From JAIOQJ01 sp963718635 (lineage in GTDB: Bacteria > Planctomycetota > Planctomycetia > Gemmatales > Gemmataceae), in NCBI GenBank assembly GCA_963718635.1, contig OY970367.1:5208001-5272000 (forward strand): DNA of 64,000 nucleotides. The letters are read 5' to 3'. The position numbers were made by a program, and so were the translations under genes. A model generated the notes under the pieces. It ran no database searches. It saw only the letters and a list, made by a program, of their open reading frames with translations, and was not told where the DNA came from. Shown one piece after another: positions 8,737 through 20,143 of this stretch. The stretch's first letter is position 1; each line of letters begins with the position of its first letter.

Positions 8737-11296
8737 CTAATTCGCCATTCGGACATGGTTCGCCAAGGCAGCGTTTTTTAACTCATTCAAAAGTGCCAAG
8801 GTCGACTCGTTTTGCTTTCCTTGTTGCAAGTAAGTTGCTGGCTTGGCAAGCAGCTCGGCTTCAACGTCGAAGTCGCCGAACGCCCCAAATACGCTTGCGA
8901 ATAGGCAGGCGTTTCGAACGTTTCGTTTGGCCGAGTTTCTGGCCAACTGAAGCACCGTTTCCTTGACAGTTGCAAACGTTAAGGGCGGAAGTCGATGAAG
9001 CCATCCAAAAAGATCAAGCCGGTATTCTTGCCTGCCTGAGTAATCGAATTCCCCAGGTTCGTCTGCTGCCAACCACCGAGCAAATAAGACAGCGACTCGT
9101 GGCGCCGCAGGTTCGTCTGGCCGGACCCTGCGTGCGAGCAACTCGATGATCTTTTTATCGGCTAGCGGTTCAGCAGTTGGAACTAAATCGACGACTGCAC
9201 TGACAACGGGTTCGCGGAGGTCTGCCGCCAGTTTCGACAGGGACAGCAAGGCGTCGCAAATGGTTTCCAGCTCGAAGGGCTTATTTCTGCGATACGTGAG
9301 CGCCCAGTGATGTACAACTCTGATCGCTTGATCCGCCTGAACCGGGTTCAGCCAATTGGGGTTCCACGCCAAGGCGCAGAACTGCCAAATGCACCATGAC
9401 ATACGAGTCGTTCAGATGGACGAGCAAGATTTCAATCACATTGTTCGGCGGAGGAACTTTGGCCCATTGGAAAGCGTCGACAATCGCGGAAATGGCAACG
9501 GCCCTGACATACACCGAATCGTAATCCATCAGCCCTTTCCAGAGGACGGGCAAAGCGGCTGGTCTGTTTGCCGCATTTTGGCTCGCAAGCCCGACCAGTT
9601 TTAGAATGTCCGCCTTGAACGCAGCGTGGATTTTCGAGTCGAGCGAATTGAAAGAGCCACATAAGGTGGAAAGAGTTTGTTTCGGGCGTTCCTGGACCAA
9701 CCCTTCCAAGCAGTCCAGGACTGAGCGTTTCAACTGATTCCACTGCATCTGCCGGTTGCGTTTCTCGATGGCGACGAGTTCTAACGGCTGGACTGGTTCG
9801 CCCGGCAAGAGCAATCGCGGTGGAGGGTCTGGCGGCAGTTCGCGGATGTGAAAAGTCGCCAGCATCCCAAGTAAGCTTTCGAAAGAGGTGATGGCGAGAT
9901 CAGGGTATTTTCTGCAAACCTGGCCCACTCCCGCCAGGAGACTGTTCCGAGCATCGAGCCCGATCCGGTCGTCGTGCACTAAATTGAGACATCTGTTGAA
10001 TGCATGAAGAATTGCAGACCTCTCTTCATTGCATTCGCTGTCCGGCAATTCCCGACGCGACTGCCGCCAACGACCAGACATCACTCTTCGATATACATCG
10101 ACGTATAGCTCCTGAATCTCGTCCTTTTGACCTTGCAGTCCGTTTGCGATTAACTGATCGAGTCGAATTGGATCATGGCGAAAAATCTCGGCCAAAAGAG
10201 CACATGCTGCTCCGTCGGCGCTCTCCCAATAAATGTCATCGTCCAGTTTCAACGACTCCAGTAAATCTTCGACCAGTAGTCCTCCGAGTTGTGGTCGATC
10301 CGCGATTAGAGACTCAATCACTCCGCAGACGTTGACACGTTTCAATTTCTCATTGTCGGCGAGGCCAGCGCGAAGTCGGCCGAGGAGCAACTTCGGTTGC
10401 TGGTCAAAGGCCAAAATTAGGAATCGGTTGCTGGCGAAGTAATTTGGTGGCAAGTCCACAAGAGGGCAGTCGGGATCTTTCGTAGGCCAGCCGCCAATGG
10501 GTCGGATATGATTTCGAAGTTCGATGACCTTTGTTACAATCTCCGGCTCGGCTTGTGTTCCAGAGCGATGGGCAACTTCGGTCAAAATGCTGCATGCGTC
10601 TTCTAAACAACGTCCCACGAAAATCGCTGACCTAGCGACGCCCCCGAGTTGAGAATCCATGTCGGCACGATGCGGTGCGAGCGCGGCCAAAACGGGAAGG
10701 CACCGCGTACCGAAAGGCTCAACTGCCGCACCTGCTACCAGGGCATTTACGGCTGCCGCGCGGAACAGCTCTGGTGCAACATTGGCGGCTTCAAGTAAAG
10801 CGGCACCCGATTCGTTGTCCGCGCAACTAAAAAGTTTTTCGATCCATTCCAGAATTCTACGCTCGGTGATGTCTGCCTTCGGTTTGGCCTGTCGGGGAAG
10901 CGAACTCAGCCGGGATCTGAGTTCTTCAACCCGCTGGTCCGCAATCAGTTGCCGTTCTGCAGCTTCGGCGATCGCTTTCTGGGCGTCTCGAATAATTTCA
11001 AGACCCCAGCTCTGGTCGCCGTTCGGAGCATGGTGCGGACAGTCCTTACAGTGGCCTGCCACGAAATCCGGCAGAATCCACGGGAGATTCATCCCTCCAA
11101 TTCCGCCAACCGCGTGTTGGCAACTAACATTATGCGAACCGATCGGGAGCCCAGTCATGTGTGCGAGCATGCCGGCGCTCTCCATCTGGACAGACAAATG
11201 CTTGCACCAGTTCTGCGCTTTTTCCAACGTGCTACGGTTGGCTACACCCAATTCCGTCATCTCGGCAATATGGCGCTCTTCGCTCTTGGATTTCAT
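8737..11296 (-). CDS. Large HEAT-like repeat protein with N-terminal Cys/His cluster, frameshifted near 9375
   Basis: Two overlapping frames make one protein of about 850 residues. Restoring a lost GC in ttctgcgccttgg gives VLRALAWNPNWL across the join. The N-terminus has a likely metal site (WCKHL, CQHAVGG, HCKDCPHH). The rest is a long alpha-helical solenoid with HEAT-like periodicity (AALPVLWKGLMDYDSVYVRA, VDLVPTAEPLADKKIIELLA). There is no Walker motif, TIR or SIR2 domain. ATG 11296 has a good ribosome site (taggagtg). Repeat proteins of this kind often sense or scaffold, and the downstream gene supplies a nuclease domain. No named system that I know matches the pair. Confidence 0.6.
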
Positions 11297-11413
11297 TCCG
11301 GCCCACTCCTACTGTCGCAGTTGCACCCCGATAAAACGTGTCTTTGACATCCGTCACGTTAAACGCCATCGAATTATTGTATTGCATTCCCGCGAACACC
11401 TATCCTGTCCACG

Positions 11414-12942
11414 ATGCTTCTCGCCTTGTCCGTCCCTGCCGGCTACGAACGCGGCCCACTCGCCGCCGAGCAATTCCTCACCACCTTCCATCAGGCTGAC
11501 CTCCATCGAGGCGGCATCGAACTCATCATCGGCAACCGCGGGCGGATAAACGGCCTGTTCATCCGTTGCTCGTCGACACTCAAGACGATCGTGGAGCGGC
11601 AGCTTTATGCTGCCTATCCCGAGGCGATGCTCACCGAACTGCCGGACGATGCCTTGTCGCCGCCGGCCGGTTCGATGACTTGGAGCATGGTGCTCCGGCT
11701 TGACCCCGATCTGTTCCCCAGCAAGAACCATCACCAGTTTCTTGACACCGATCGTTCGCTTGCCGATCCTCTTGCGGCCCTGCTCGGTGCCGTCGAACCG
11801 GAGGCCAACCGCATCCAGTGTCGGATCACACTGAGCCTTCGGCCAGCCCGATCGCACGACGTGGACCGGGCGAAGAAGGTTCTCGAAGGACTGAACCGAT
11901 CTGGCCTCTGGCGATGGCCAACTTTCGCGGCGATCTATGTTACTGGCAGACGTTCCCCAGTCCGTCCCATTCGCTGGCTCGCCGCTCCATTGCCGCGAAT
12001 CTTCTCGAAGGGCCGACCATCGCCCGAGGTGTTCGCAGCCGCCAAGGAGAAGGTGAGCCAACCGATGTTCGTGGCCAGGCTGACGCTTTCCGTTACCGCC
12101 CATCAAAAGCCGCCGATTCAGCGAAGGCGAGATTGAAAGCAATTGCAAGCGCGTTCGCGATCTTCGATGATGCGCACGCGGCCGGGTTCGAGCGTGGCCC
12201 GATTCGTCGGCGGCGCCCACGGCACCGTTCATTCCTTCTCTCCGCCATTGAAGGCGCCACACTTTGGCATCCGCCGGCCAGCGCGACGCCTTCTTCCCCG
12301 ACGCTGGAGATCGTCACAAGCCGCGAATTTCCGCCGCCAACGAACCTGCCAAAACTATCGGCGTTCCCATCGCTCACCATCATCGGCACCACACACTTCC
12401 GTGAGCATGGCGAGCGCTTCGGGATTCTACCGGACGACCGCCTTCGCCATGCAATCGTTCTCGGGAAGACCGGCATGGGGAAATCGACGCTGCTGCACCA
12501 CCTCGTCGCGTCCGACCTGACCGCTGGCCGGGGAATGGCTCTCGTCGATCCGCACGGCGACCTGACCGAGGCCGTTCTTCGGTCAGTGCGTGCCGCCCGC
12601 ACCAACGACGTGATTCTTTTGGACGCGGCCGACGCCGAATTCCCGATGGCCTTCAATATCCTCGCGTGCGCCGATCCGTCGCAACGGCCGTTACTCGCGT
12701 CCGGCGTGCTGGCCGCCTTCAAGAAACTCTTCGGCGATTCGGGGGGCCCACGACTTGAACATATCTTGCGGAACGCCCGCTGCCGTATAGTATTTCCGTC
12801 GTTACTCAATCTAACCCAGTTGCACGCTTACTGTACCGATGCAGCGGCCGCGCCATTGCGGAGCGGGCCTTCCGCAGCGTCGTGGATTGGGATGATTCGC
12901 AAGTGTAAATCGTCTGGGCCGTGGCAACGTTTAGCACGCTGA
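11414..12942 (+). pseudogene. DUF87/TraD-like conjugation ATPase, frameshifted and 3'-truncated
   Basis: The first 240 codons (LLALSVPAGYERGPLAAEQF...) match the N-terminal region of conjugation ATPases on planctomycete elements. The frame moves near 12095, where adding one C to gcccatc gives VTAPSKAADSAKARLKA. It then reaches the Walker A loop GKTGMGKST and a Walker-B-like ALVDPHGDL. Homology stops after GGPRLEHILRNA (about 12780), where another 300 or more residues including the second half of the motor should follow. The remaining codons to 12942 look non-homologous. It is therefore a truncated motor, consistent with an immobilised element. Confidence 0.65.
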
Positions 12943-12947
12943 TCAGC

Positions 12948-13113
12948 GCGAAACATCAAACATCGGATGAGAATACTGCACTGCGAGGTTCTGGAAGGAA
13001 TTTAGCTGATGATCGAATTTTGGCGTTGCACTCCTTGACTGGCACGCTCAACATTGAAAAAAGTGTATCGGACTAGAGCGGTCGATCAAGGCAGTCTGGA
13101 CCGATCCCTGGCG
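12948..13113 (+). pseudogene. Copy B of the decayed coding relic (inverted pair with 497-662)
   Basis: Encodes LADDRILALHSLTGTLNIEK, then a stop, with a shifted SIKAVWTDPW segment beyond it. It is the counterpart of the minus-strand copy at 497-662. This copy has an in-frame TAG at about 13073-13075 and a small deletion, so it is more decayed. Confidence 0.5.
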
Positions 13114-13172
13114 GAATAGTCTCCTGTTATTTAGGAACCGTCAGGATCGCGGATCGCCTGTGTCTGAAACCT

Positions 13173-13325
13173 CTACCCCTTCGTAGTTTCGGTCAGCACT
13201 TGAATAGCCTTCCGGATCGCTTCCGGCAGCGTTGGCCAAGCATCGATGACGGCTTGCAAATAAGGATCGGCGGCAGAGTTCGACAAATGGCTCCTTCCAC
13301 GAGTCAGTACATGTAGGAGTACATG
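13173..13325 (-). pseudogene. Short coding remnant beside the attachment site
   Basis: A minus-strand frame ending with TAG at 13173-13175 encodes DPYLQAVIDAWPTLPEAIRK followed by AIQVLTETTKG. The W-P-LP-AIR pattern resembles small C-terminal segments I associate with proteins encoded next to planctomycete integrases, but this is recall rather than a search. No start codon with a ribosome site is visible, and a short repeat (catgtac) interrupts the upstream part. Confidence 0.35.
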
Positions 13326-13379
13326 CGGAGTCGTCCTCTTGACGCAAGTCGTTACCGGTTATATTGTTCCGAATGTCGT

Positions 13380-13442
13380 TAACCGGTCTTGAAAACCGGA
13401 GATACCGAAAGGTATTCGTGAGTTCGAATCTCACTCCCTCCG
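13380..13442 (+). other. 3' half of tRNA-Ser(UGA): probable attachment-site copy
   Basis: The sequence holds an anticodon stem-loop (ccggt-cttgaaa-accgg, anticodon TGA), a long variable arm (ataccgaaaggtat), a T arm (gtgag-ttcgaat-ctcac), an acceptor strand tccctcc and the Ser-type discriminator G at 13442. No D arm or matching 5' acceptor (ggaggga) precedes it. A partial tRNA that keeps only its 3' part is the usual product of tyrosine-integrase insertion into a tRNA gene. Its orientation places the element to the left, with the intact tRNA beyond the left edge. Confidence 0.65.
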
Positions 13443-13626
13443 CTTTGATTTCGTTGGTTTCACCTCACTTTTCTCGGCGATGGCGTTAGCGCTCCTCACC
13501 TGACCTTTGCCACCTATTCCAAGTCTGTTTTTTGAAGTCGCGTTTAAAACCATTTACTTACGTTGTTCGTTTCGCTATTGCGAAAAATCGTGGCGGAACT
13601 TTTGTGCCGCCGTCTAGAATTCGGGT

Positions 13627-15161
13627 ATGAATACGCCAGCACTTCCTTTGATGCATCGTCAACTCCCGCCGGGACCGAAGGGCACATGGGTCGGCGGGAA
13701 CATTCGGCAGTTCGGGGATCGCCGGCTCAATTTCTTTCTCGATATTGCTCGCGACTACGGTGGACTGGCCAGCTTTCGCTTCGGCCCGCGACGCGTTTTC
13801 CTCGCGAGCAGTCCGGAGCTGATTGAGCAAGTCCTGGTAACAGACGCCAAACATTACATCAAACATTTTGTGCACGAGCGTATAAACCAGTTCTCGGCAA
13901 TGGCCTGGTGACTAGCGAAGGCGAATTCTGGCTGCGGCAGCGCCGGCTTAGCCAGCCTGCCTTTTTGAAGAACCGCGTGGTTTCTTACGTCCCGATCATG
14001 GCCGATCTAACGGAGAAGATGCTCGGCACGTGGGCGACCGGACAACAGCGCGACATGTATTACGAGTTCAGCGCTCTGACCAGCGCCATCGCGCTCAAGA
14101 CGTTGTTCGACCTCGATGACGCTGGAGATCGCGAACGCTTCACGACGACGCTGAGGCTCGCCTTCGACTTGATGAGCGCCCGCTTTCGCACCCTCATCAA
14201 ACTTCCGCGTTGGCTGCCGACACCCTCGAATATCCGCCTGAAGCGCGCCGCCGCCGAACTCTTCAAAGTGGTGGACGGCTTTATCGCTCAGGGGCGCGCC
14301 CGGGTGGAACCGGGCGACGATTTGCTTTCACGCCTTGTGTCTGCTCAGGACGAAGATGGCACGGGCATGACTGACTCGCAACTGCGCGACGAGATGATGA
14401 CACTTTACCTAGCGGGCCACGAGACGACCGCTTTGACCCTCTCCTGGAGTTGGTATCTGCTGTCCCAGCACCCGCGCGTAGAAGAAAAATTAGTGGACGA
14501 ATGGCAGCGGGTGCTCTCGGGTCGCGCTCCTATCGCAAGCGACCTTGCGCAATTGCCTTACACCGACATGGTGATCACGGAAGCCATGCGCATCTATCCG
14601 CCGGTCTATTTGATTGGCCGAGAGGCCACCTGCGATTTGGAATTAGGAGGCTACCGCATTCGCAAAGGGAACACGGTCTTCATGAGCCAATGGGTCAACC
14701 ATCGCGATCCACGGTATTTTCCCGATCCGGAAACTTTCAAACCCGAGCGCTGGGAAGATGGGCTGGCCAAACGTATTCCACGATACGCGTATTATCCCTT
14801 TGGCGGCGGCCCGCGCGTCTGCATCGGCAACACGTTCGCATTGATGGAGGCCGCGACGATCCTAGCCGGCGTGGGTCAAAAATACCGTTTCACGCTGGAT
14901 GCGAACGCGGTTATCGACTTTAATCCACAGATTACATTGCTGCCGAAATACGGGATCCCGGCCACGTTGCAAAAGCGCGTAAGAGGAACGGCAGGCCGGG
15001 AGGCCTGCCGCCACGATACGAAATGGGTACCTGCCTCCTCGCCTGTACAAGCTACTTTTTCTCCACCAGCCAAACGTTGCGGAATTGCAATGGGTTGCCG
15101 TGTCCTTGCAGGACGATCGGGCCTGGCGTCCCCTCTTTATCGTTGCGATGGCCGCCGGTAG
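13627..15161 (+). CDS. Cytochrome P450, frameshifted near 13885
   Basis: Frames 13627-13911 and 13908-15161 join into a full-length P450. Adding one A in cgtataaacc gives ERIKPVLGNGLVTSEGEFWL. Landmarks in order are the N-terminal LPPGPKG, the helix-I oxygen-binding AGHETTA, the ExxR motif EAMR, and the haem-Cys loop FGGGPRVCIGNTFA. There is no membrane anchor, so it is probably a soluble bacterial class P450. Substrate unknown. No ferredoxin or reductase gene is adjacent. The frame runs about 110 bases into the converging DUF1080 gene. The real stop may be the TAA at about 14981, since the tail after KYGIPATLQKR is not P450-like. Confidence 0.85.
14990..15009. terminator. Hairpin between convergent P450 and DUF1080 genes
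   Basis: A perfect 8-bp stem GGCAGGCC/GGCCTGCC with a 4-nt loop lies between two converging genes. It lacks a clear T run, so its role as a terminator is only likely from its position. Confidence 0.4.
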
Positions 15162-16143
15162 GTCCGGTGATCTCTTTATCATCTTGAATGACGACGCCGT
15201 TAAGCTTCACGGTGATGCGGGCGTTCTTCACTTTCTTGCCATCTTCCGCAACGGCGTTCGTGAAATCGACATCGTAGGTCTGCCAGACCAAGGGGGGCAA
15301 GCACATGTTGACCGAGGGTTCGAGCTTGGTGTAAATGCCGCCGCATTCGTTGTTCTTGCCGTCGAGGCCGAACGAATCGAGAATCTGCAATTCGTAATGG
15401 TGAACCTGATAGAAGCCGCTGTTGCCGCGACCTTGGCCGCGTCCGTCCGGTTTGTACGGCAGCATGAATTCAACGTGGGCCGTATAGTTGTTGAACTTGC
15501 GCTTGCTAGCGATATCGTTGCCGTCGGTGTTCAGCAGGCCGGTTTCTTTATCGATGCGCCCGCGCGTCAATTCGTCGGTGTTGGATCCATCGAAGAGAAC
15601 GACCGCTCCTTCCGGTGGTTTCGCGCCCATCGTGGGACTCTTGCGCACAATCTTTTTCAATTCGAATTCCTTGCCGTCTTCGGTCTTGCCGGTCACTTTA
15701 TCGCCGCCGATCACGGCCGAGTAATCCTTTTGCCCTTCGGGCGGGAACTTCGAAGTTGCTGAGAAGGCGTCGGCGCCGGCGGCTAGATATTTTCGGCTTC
15801 CCGTCGCTGCTTTGAAGGTCGCTTGCTCGCCTTCCAGTTTGCCGCTCAGAAGGATCTTGTTTTTGCTATCCCAGCCATCGCCGGGAAGGCCGCCTGGATA
15901 CACGACGGCTTGAAAATTACCACCGCTCAGCGCAATGACCTGACAGCCAAGCTTATCGCCGCCGTTGACGGCGCCGACATACTCGCCTTGAATCTTGAAA
16001 TCGACGGGCAACGTCGTGTCGTTTGCATCGGTCCAAACGCCCTTTGTTTTGGGTTGGGCGTTGACAGTGCTCAGACTGCCGCCCAGGCAGCAGATGAACA
16101 AGGCAATGGCCAATAGGCCGACGGAAAAACGGAACCTACTCAT
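15052..16143 (-). CDS. Secreted DUF1080 (3-keto-disaccharide hydrolase-like) protein
   Basis: A 363-residue protein with a clear signal peptide (FSVGLLAIALFICCLGGSLS, cleaved near STVNAQ). Residues 185-363 are a DUF1080 LamG-like jelly roll (VVLFDGSNTDEL, GNSGFYQVHHYELQILDSFG, PIVLQGHGNPLQFRNVWL). These proteins are abundant in planctomycetes, and some characterised members act on 3-keto-glycosides. Residues 35-180 form a separate beta-rich region with GGDKLGCQV-type segments. It likely acts in the periplasm on carbohydrate. It is a single-gene unit between a convergent P450 and the ATP-grasp gene behind it. Confidence 0.85.
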   Translation of the reverse strand: MSRFRFSVGLLAIALFICCLGGSLSTVNAQPKTKGVWTDANDTTLPVDFKIQGEYVGAVNGGDKLGCQVIALSGGNFQAVVYPGGLPGDGWDSKNKILLSGKLEGEQATFKAATGSRKYLAAGADAFSATSKFPPEGQKDYSAVIGGDKVTGKTEDGKEFELKKIVRKSPTMGAKPPEGAVVLFDGSNTDELTRGRIDKETGLLNTDGNDIASKRKFNNYTAHVEFMLPYKPDGRGQGRGNSGFYQVHHYELQILDSFGLDGKNNECGGIYTKLEPSVNMCLPPLVWQTYDVDFTNAVAEDGKKVKNARITVKLNGVVIQDDKEITGPTGGHRNDKEGTPGPIVLQGHGNPLQFRNVWLVEKK

Positions 16144-16216
16144 AGCGGACTCCTTGAAGTGATTGATTTGACACTATTGCTATATCTCTAATCGTTTTGG
16201 TTGGCGAGCTGGCCGA

Positions 16217-17233
16217 TTAACTCGAACCGCCGCGGGCAAAGGCGGCCCGCGCCATGTCCGCGATCATTTGCGGATGCGAACGGCCCAGTGACTTCAGACC
16301 ATCGACGATCGACTCGCTATGCAGATAAGGGTTTGGATTCACCTCGAGTACATACGGCTGACCGGAAGGCGACACACGAAAGTCGATGCGGCCAAAATCG
16401 CGCAGGCCGATCAGGCGGTATGCCTGTCCCGCCATTTCTTCTATCTGCGCAAGAAGGGCCGGCGCAACATCGACGGCGGTTGACAATGGCGTCCGATTGA
16501 ATTCGTGCGTTTCAACATTCCACTTGGCGTCGTACGAATAGATCGGCCAGTATTGTTCGCCGGGCTCATAAGCAAAATGAATTTCCGCAAGCGGGATGCA
16601 AACCAGTCGGTGGCTGTCGAGGTCCTCAAAGACGTTGGCATGAAGCTCACGCCCCGCAATGAACTCTTCAACCAGAACCGGCGGGCCATACTGGCCGAGA
16701 ACGTGTTCGATGCGAGCTTCGAGATCTTTCTGATTGGTCACCACGCTTGCTTGTTCGATGCCGACGCTGCAGTCTTGCAGAGCAGGTTTAACGATCGCCG
16801 GCCATGCGTGCTTCCACACCGGTACAGGGAGTTTATCAACGACGGCAAACTCGGCTGTCGGCACGCCCGCCCCGCGAAGCAGATACTTTGTCCGAATCTT
16901 ATCCCGGCCAAGGGCAATGGCAAACGACGGCGCCCCAGTGAACGGAATCCGCAGCCACTCCAGGAGACTGACGACGGAAATCTCCGTCGCGGTTTGCGTG
17001 GCCAGCCCTTCGAACATATTGAAGACAACGTCGGCTTGATGTTCGCGCAATTCATCTAAGAGCGGGCGAGGATCATAGGCGAAGGAAAGTTGTCGCACGG
17101 CAAACCCGGCATCACGCAAGATGCCGACGACGATCTCGGTCGCCTCGACGACATCGTGCTCCTGGGCGGCATCCGGGTGATCCGCTGGAAGCACGGGCTC
17201 ATTCGAAATGACAAGAATTCTGGAAAGCGACAT
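16217..17233 (-). CDS. ATP-grasp ligase of the D-Ala-D-Ala ligase family
   Basis: 338 residues. The N-terminal Ddl-like domain contains DVVFNMFEG. The ATP-grasp fold follows, with WPAIVKPALQDCSVGIE, the hinge VLVEEFIAGRELHANVFED and the metal-binding RIDFRVSPSGQPYVLEVNPNP. The family includes peptidoglycan D-Ala-D-Ala ligase, but many planctomycete copies are paralogues of unknown amide- or peptide-forming role. No mur or fts genes are near, so I would not call it the housekeeping ddl. The start at ATG 17233 is followed directly by the typical SRILVISNEPVL strand. Confidence 0.8.
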   Translation of the reverse strand: MSLSRILVISNEPVLPADHPDAAQEHDVVEATEIVVGILRDAGFAVRQLSFAYDPRPLLDELREHQADVVFNMFEGLATQTATEISVVSLLEWLRIPFTGAPSFAIALGRDKIRTKYLLRGAGVPTAEFAVVDKLPVPVWKHAWPAIVKPALQDCSVGIEQASVVTNQKDLEARIEHVLGQYGPPVLVEEFIAGRELHANVFEDLDSHRLVCIPLAEIHFAYEPGEQYWPIYSYDAKWNVETHEFNRTPLSTAVDVAPALLAQIEEMAGQAYRLIGLRDFGRIDFRVSPSGQPYVLEVNPNPYLHSESIVDGLKSLGRSHPQMIADMARAAFARGGSS

Positions 17234-17463
17234 GCAACAAGTTCCCGTTCAATAGGCAACGATTCGGTTGAATTTACGGAGGATAGTGACTTGGGTGAAG
17301 CCTCGAAGCCGTCAAAACCCGTAAGATCAGAACGTCGTCTTGCCCAGCTTCTCGAAAGTGCGAGGAAAATGATTTTCTCCCTTGCGGAACGCCGATGATC
17401 TTGTAATAAGTAGCTTGCGGGCATGATGCCCGATCTCAAATCCGCAAGCACGGAGGCCGCAAC

Positions 17464-18248
17464 ATGAATTCTTCAATCGATCTCCTCGACCGACTGCTCA
17501 CGCAAGGGCGCCGACTGCTGCAAATGGGCCGACGCACCGACGCGCGTCGCCGGCTCGAAAAATTGCTCTCCTTTCCCGATGTGGAAACCAACGCCCGGGT
17601 GGAAGCACATCTGATGTTGGCCGACATCTATCTCGACGGTGAATTCTACCGCAAAGCTCGCCGCCACTTGATCGCCGCTCTAGGGCTTGCGCCGAATCCG
17701 CTGAAGCACACTACCGGCTTGCAGTCGCGCTAGACCTCGACCCGAGCGCCGACCCGAAAAAGGCAGCGAAGTATTTCCGCAAAGCCTTGGAACTGCAACC
17801 CGATGACGCCCGCTATTGGAGCGGCTTCGGCCAAGCCTGTGTACGTCTTGGCCGTGAAAAAGCAGCCTTCGGTGCTTTCGTGGCGGCTGCCGACCTGGCG
17901 CCGCTCGATGTTCAAATCATTGATGAAATCACGGAAGGCCTATGTTTCCTGGGCCGGGAAGAAGATGCCCGCTCCGTGTTGATGGCCGCCCGCTTTCGGC
18001 TTGGGCACGATGCCGAGCTCGAACAACTCTGGAATCGCTTCCGCTTCCTGCAACTCCATCGGACGCAGCAAGCCGCTCGCCGTCGCCAGGCGTTGGAAGA
18101 AGGCGAAGCTTCGGTCCTGGCATTTGTCCCAGCGACGACTAGCAGCGATGAACCAAAAGGCGAGCCGGGCATTCTTCGCCGCGACCGCTACTCGCGCTCG
18201 ATGCCGCACAGCGCTCAGAAGAGCGACTCCAAACGAGTACGTGAATAA
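17464..18248 (+). CDS. TPR-repeat protein, frameshifted near 17695
   Basis: The frames 17464-17733 and 17787-18248 join into about 260 residues. Adding two GC units at cttgcgccgaa gives LARAESAEAHYRLAVALDLD, continuing a regular 34-residue TPR pattern (ARVEAHLMLADIYLDGEFYR, KKAAKYFRKALELQPDDARY, AKAAFGAFVAAADLAP). The tail is charged and probably unstructured. There is no signal peptide. TPR proteins mediate protein-protein contacts, and the partner is unknown. It is divergent from the ATP-grasp gene. Confidence 0.65.
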
Positions 18249-18276
18249 GATCACAAATCGAGTCGGAAGCTTGAGG

Positions 18277-18294
18277 GACGGTTGCGCAACCGTC
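18277..18294. repeat. Perfect 18-bp palindrome
   Basis: GACGGTTGCGCAACCGTC lies between the TPR gene and the converging adenylate-forming enzyme. It could fold as a short hairpin shared by the two 3' ends or be a binding site. No T run follows. Confidence 0.4.
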
Positions 18295-18329
18295 GCTCAC
18301 ACTTCCGGCTCGGTCAAGCCATATCTTTT

Positions 18330-19490
<1,161 letters not shown>

Positions 19491-19856
19491 GGGATACCTC
19501 GGTAGAAGCGCGATGGTTTGGGCTAGAGTATTCTTAGCCGAGGAGAGAAAAAAGGCGATAAAGGCGACCGAAAGCTGACCGCGCCCGCAAACCAAAAAGG
19601 GCGTCGCAATCTCAGCAATTCTTGGCAACCCGAGCAGCGTTAGCAGGTCGGCGAAGTCCGCTTCGAACTTCGCTTCGAGATCCAGCCTCAGAAATTCTCG
19701 TCAAGCCGAGCAGCGTAACCGGCGCGTTCCGTCGTTAGCTTGCAGCTTGCGCCGGATCTCCGTTTCGTAAGTCTCCAGTCAGTCGCTTGCGATTAGGTTA
19801 AATGTGCGATCGTCGTTCGTTCGCCCTTTTCAATTCAAGATTCGGATGTGGGCGAT
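19491..19856. other. Upstream region of the adenylate-forming enzyme; no gene seen
   Basis: 366 bases without a convincing gene. It should hold the promoter of the leftward enzyme gene. Short 'cgaagtccgcttcgaacttcgcttcgag' type runs are internally repetitive. Confidence 0.3.
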
Positions 19857-19905
19857 CCGTTTTCCCACGGTTTTCTCGGGTTTCAGCTTCTGGAAATATT
19901 TCCGG
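19857..19905 (+). repeat. Palindromic repeat unit 1 (GGAAATATTTCC core)
   Basis: The unit begins ccgttttcccacggttttct and carries the self-complementary core GGAAATATTTCC at 19892-19903. It is the most diverged of three copies in the same orientation upstream of the CRISPR array. Confidence 0.6.
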
Positions 19906-20033
19906 AATATTAACCGATAGCTTTCTCCCTTGGTGGGATCAAGAGTCGCCTTTCGCAGAGCGAAAGGCGGCCATCGGTCGGGTTCGTTTCGCTTTTTCCT
20001 CCGTCGCTGGCGCAGTCCGGCTAACAAAGCGTT

Positions 20034-20090
20034 GTTCGTTTTCCCACGATTTTCTCGGGAAAGCCCTTCGGGAAATATTTCCCGAAGGGT
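20034..20090 (+). repeat. Palindromic repeat unit 2 (GGAAATATTTCC core)
   Basis: The unit begins gttcgttttcccacgatttt and contains a perfect 26-nt palindrome at 20064-20089 with arms CCCTTCG/CGAAGGG around the core. Differences from unit 3 are paired across the stem. Confidence 0.7.
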
Positions 20091-20143
20091 CGGTGGAAAC
20101 CATGACGATGCTGGTTTGACGAAAGAGTTTTCATTTCTTTGTC

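Noticed and set aside
13141..13434. 97-codon minus-strand frame beginning MRFELTNTFRYLRF
   Set aside because: Its first 20 codons are the antisense of the tRNA-Ser fragment. The pattern of a real remnant is in a different frame (13173-13325).
13300..13442. A complete tRNA-Ser gene
   Set aside because: No D arm or 5' acceptor strand complementary to tccctcc exists upstream of the anticodon arm.
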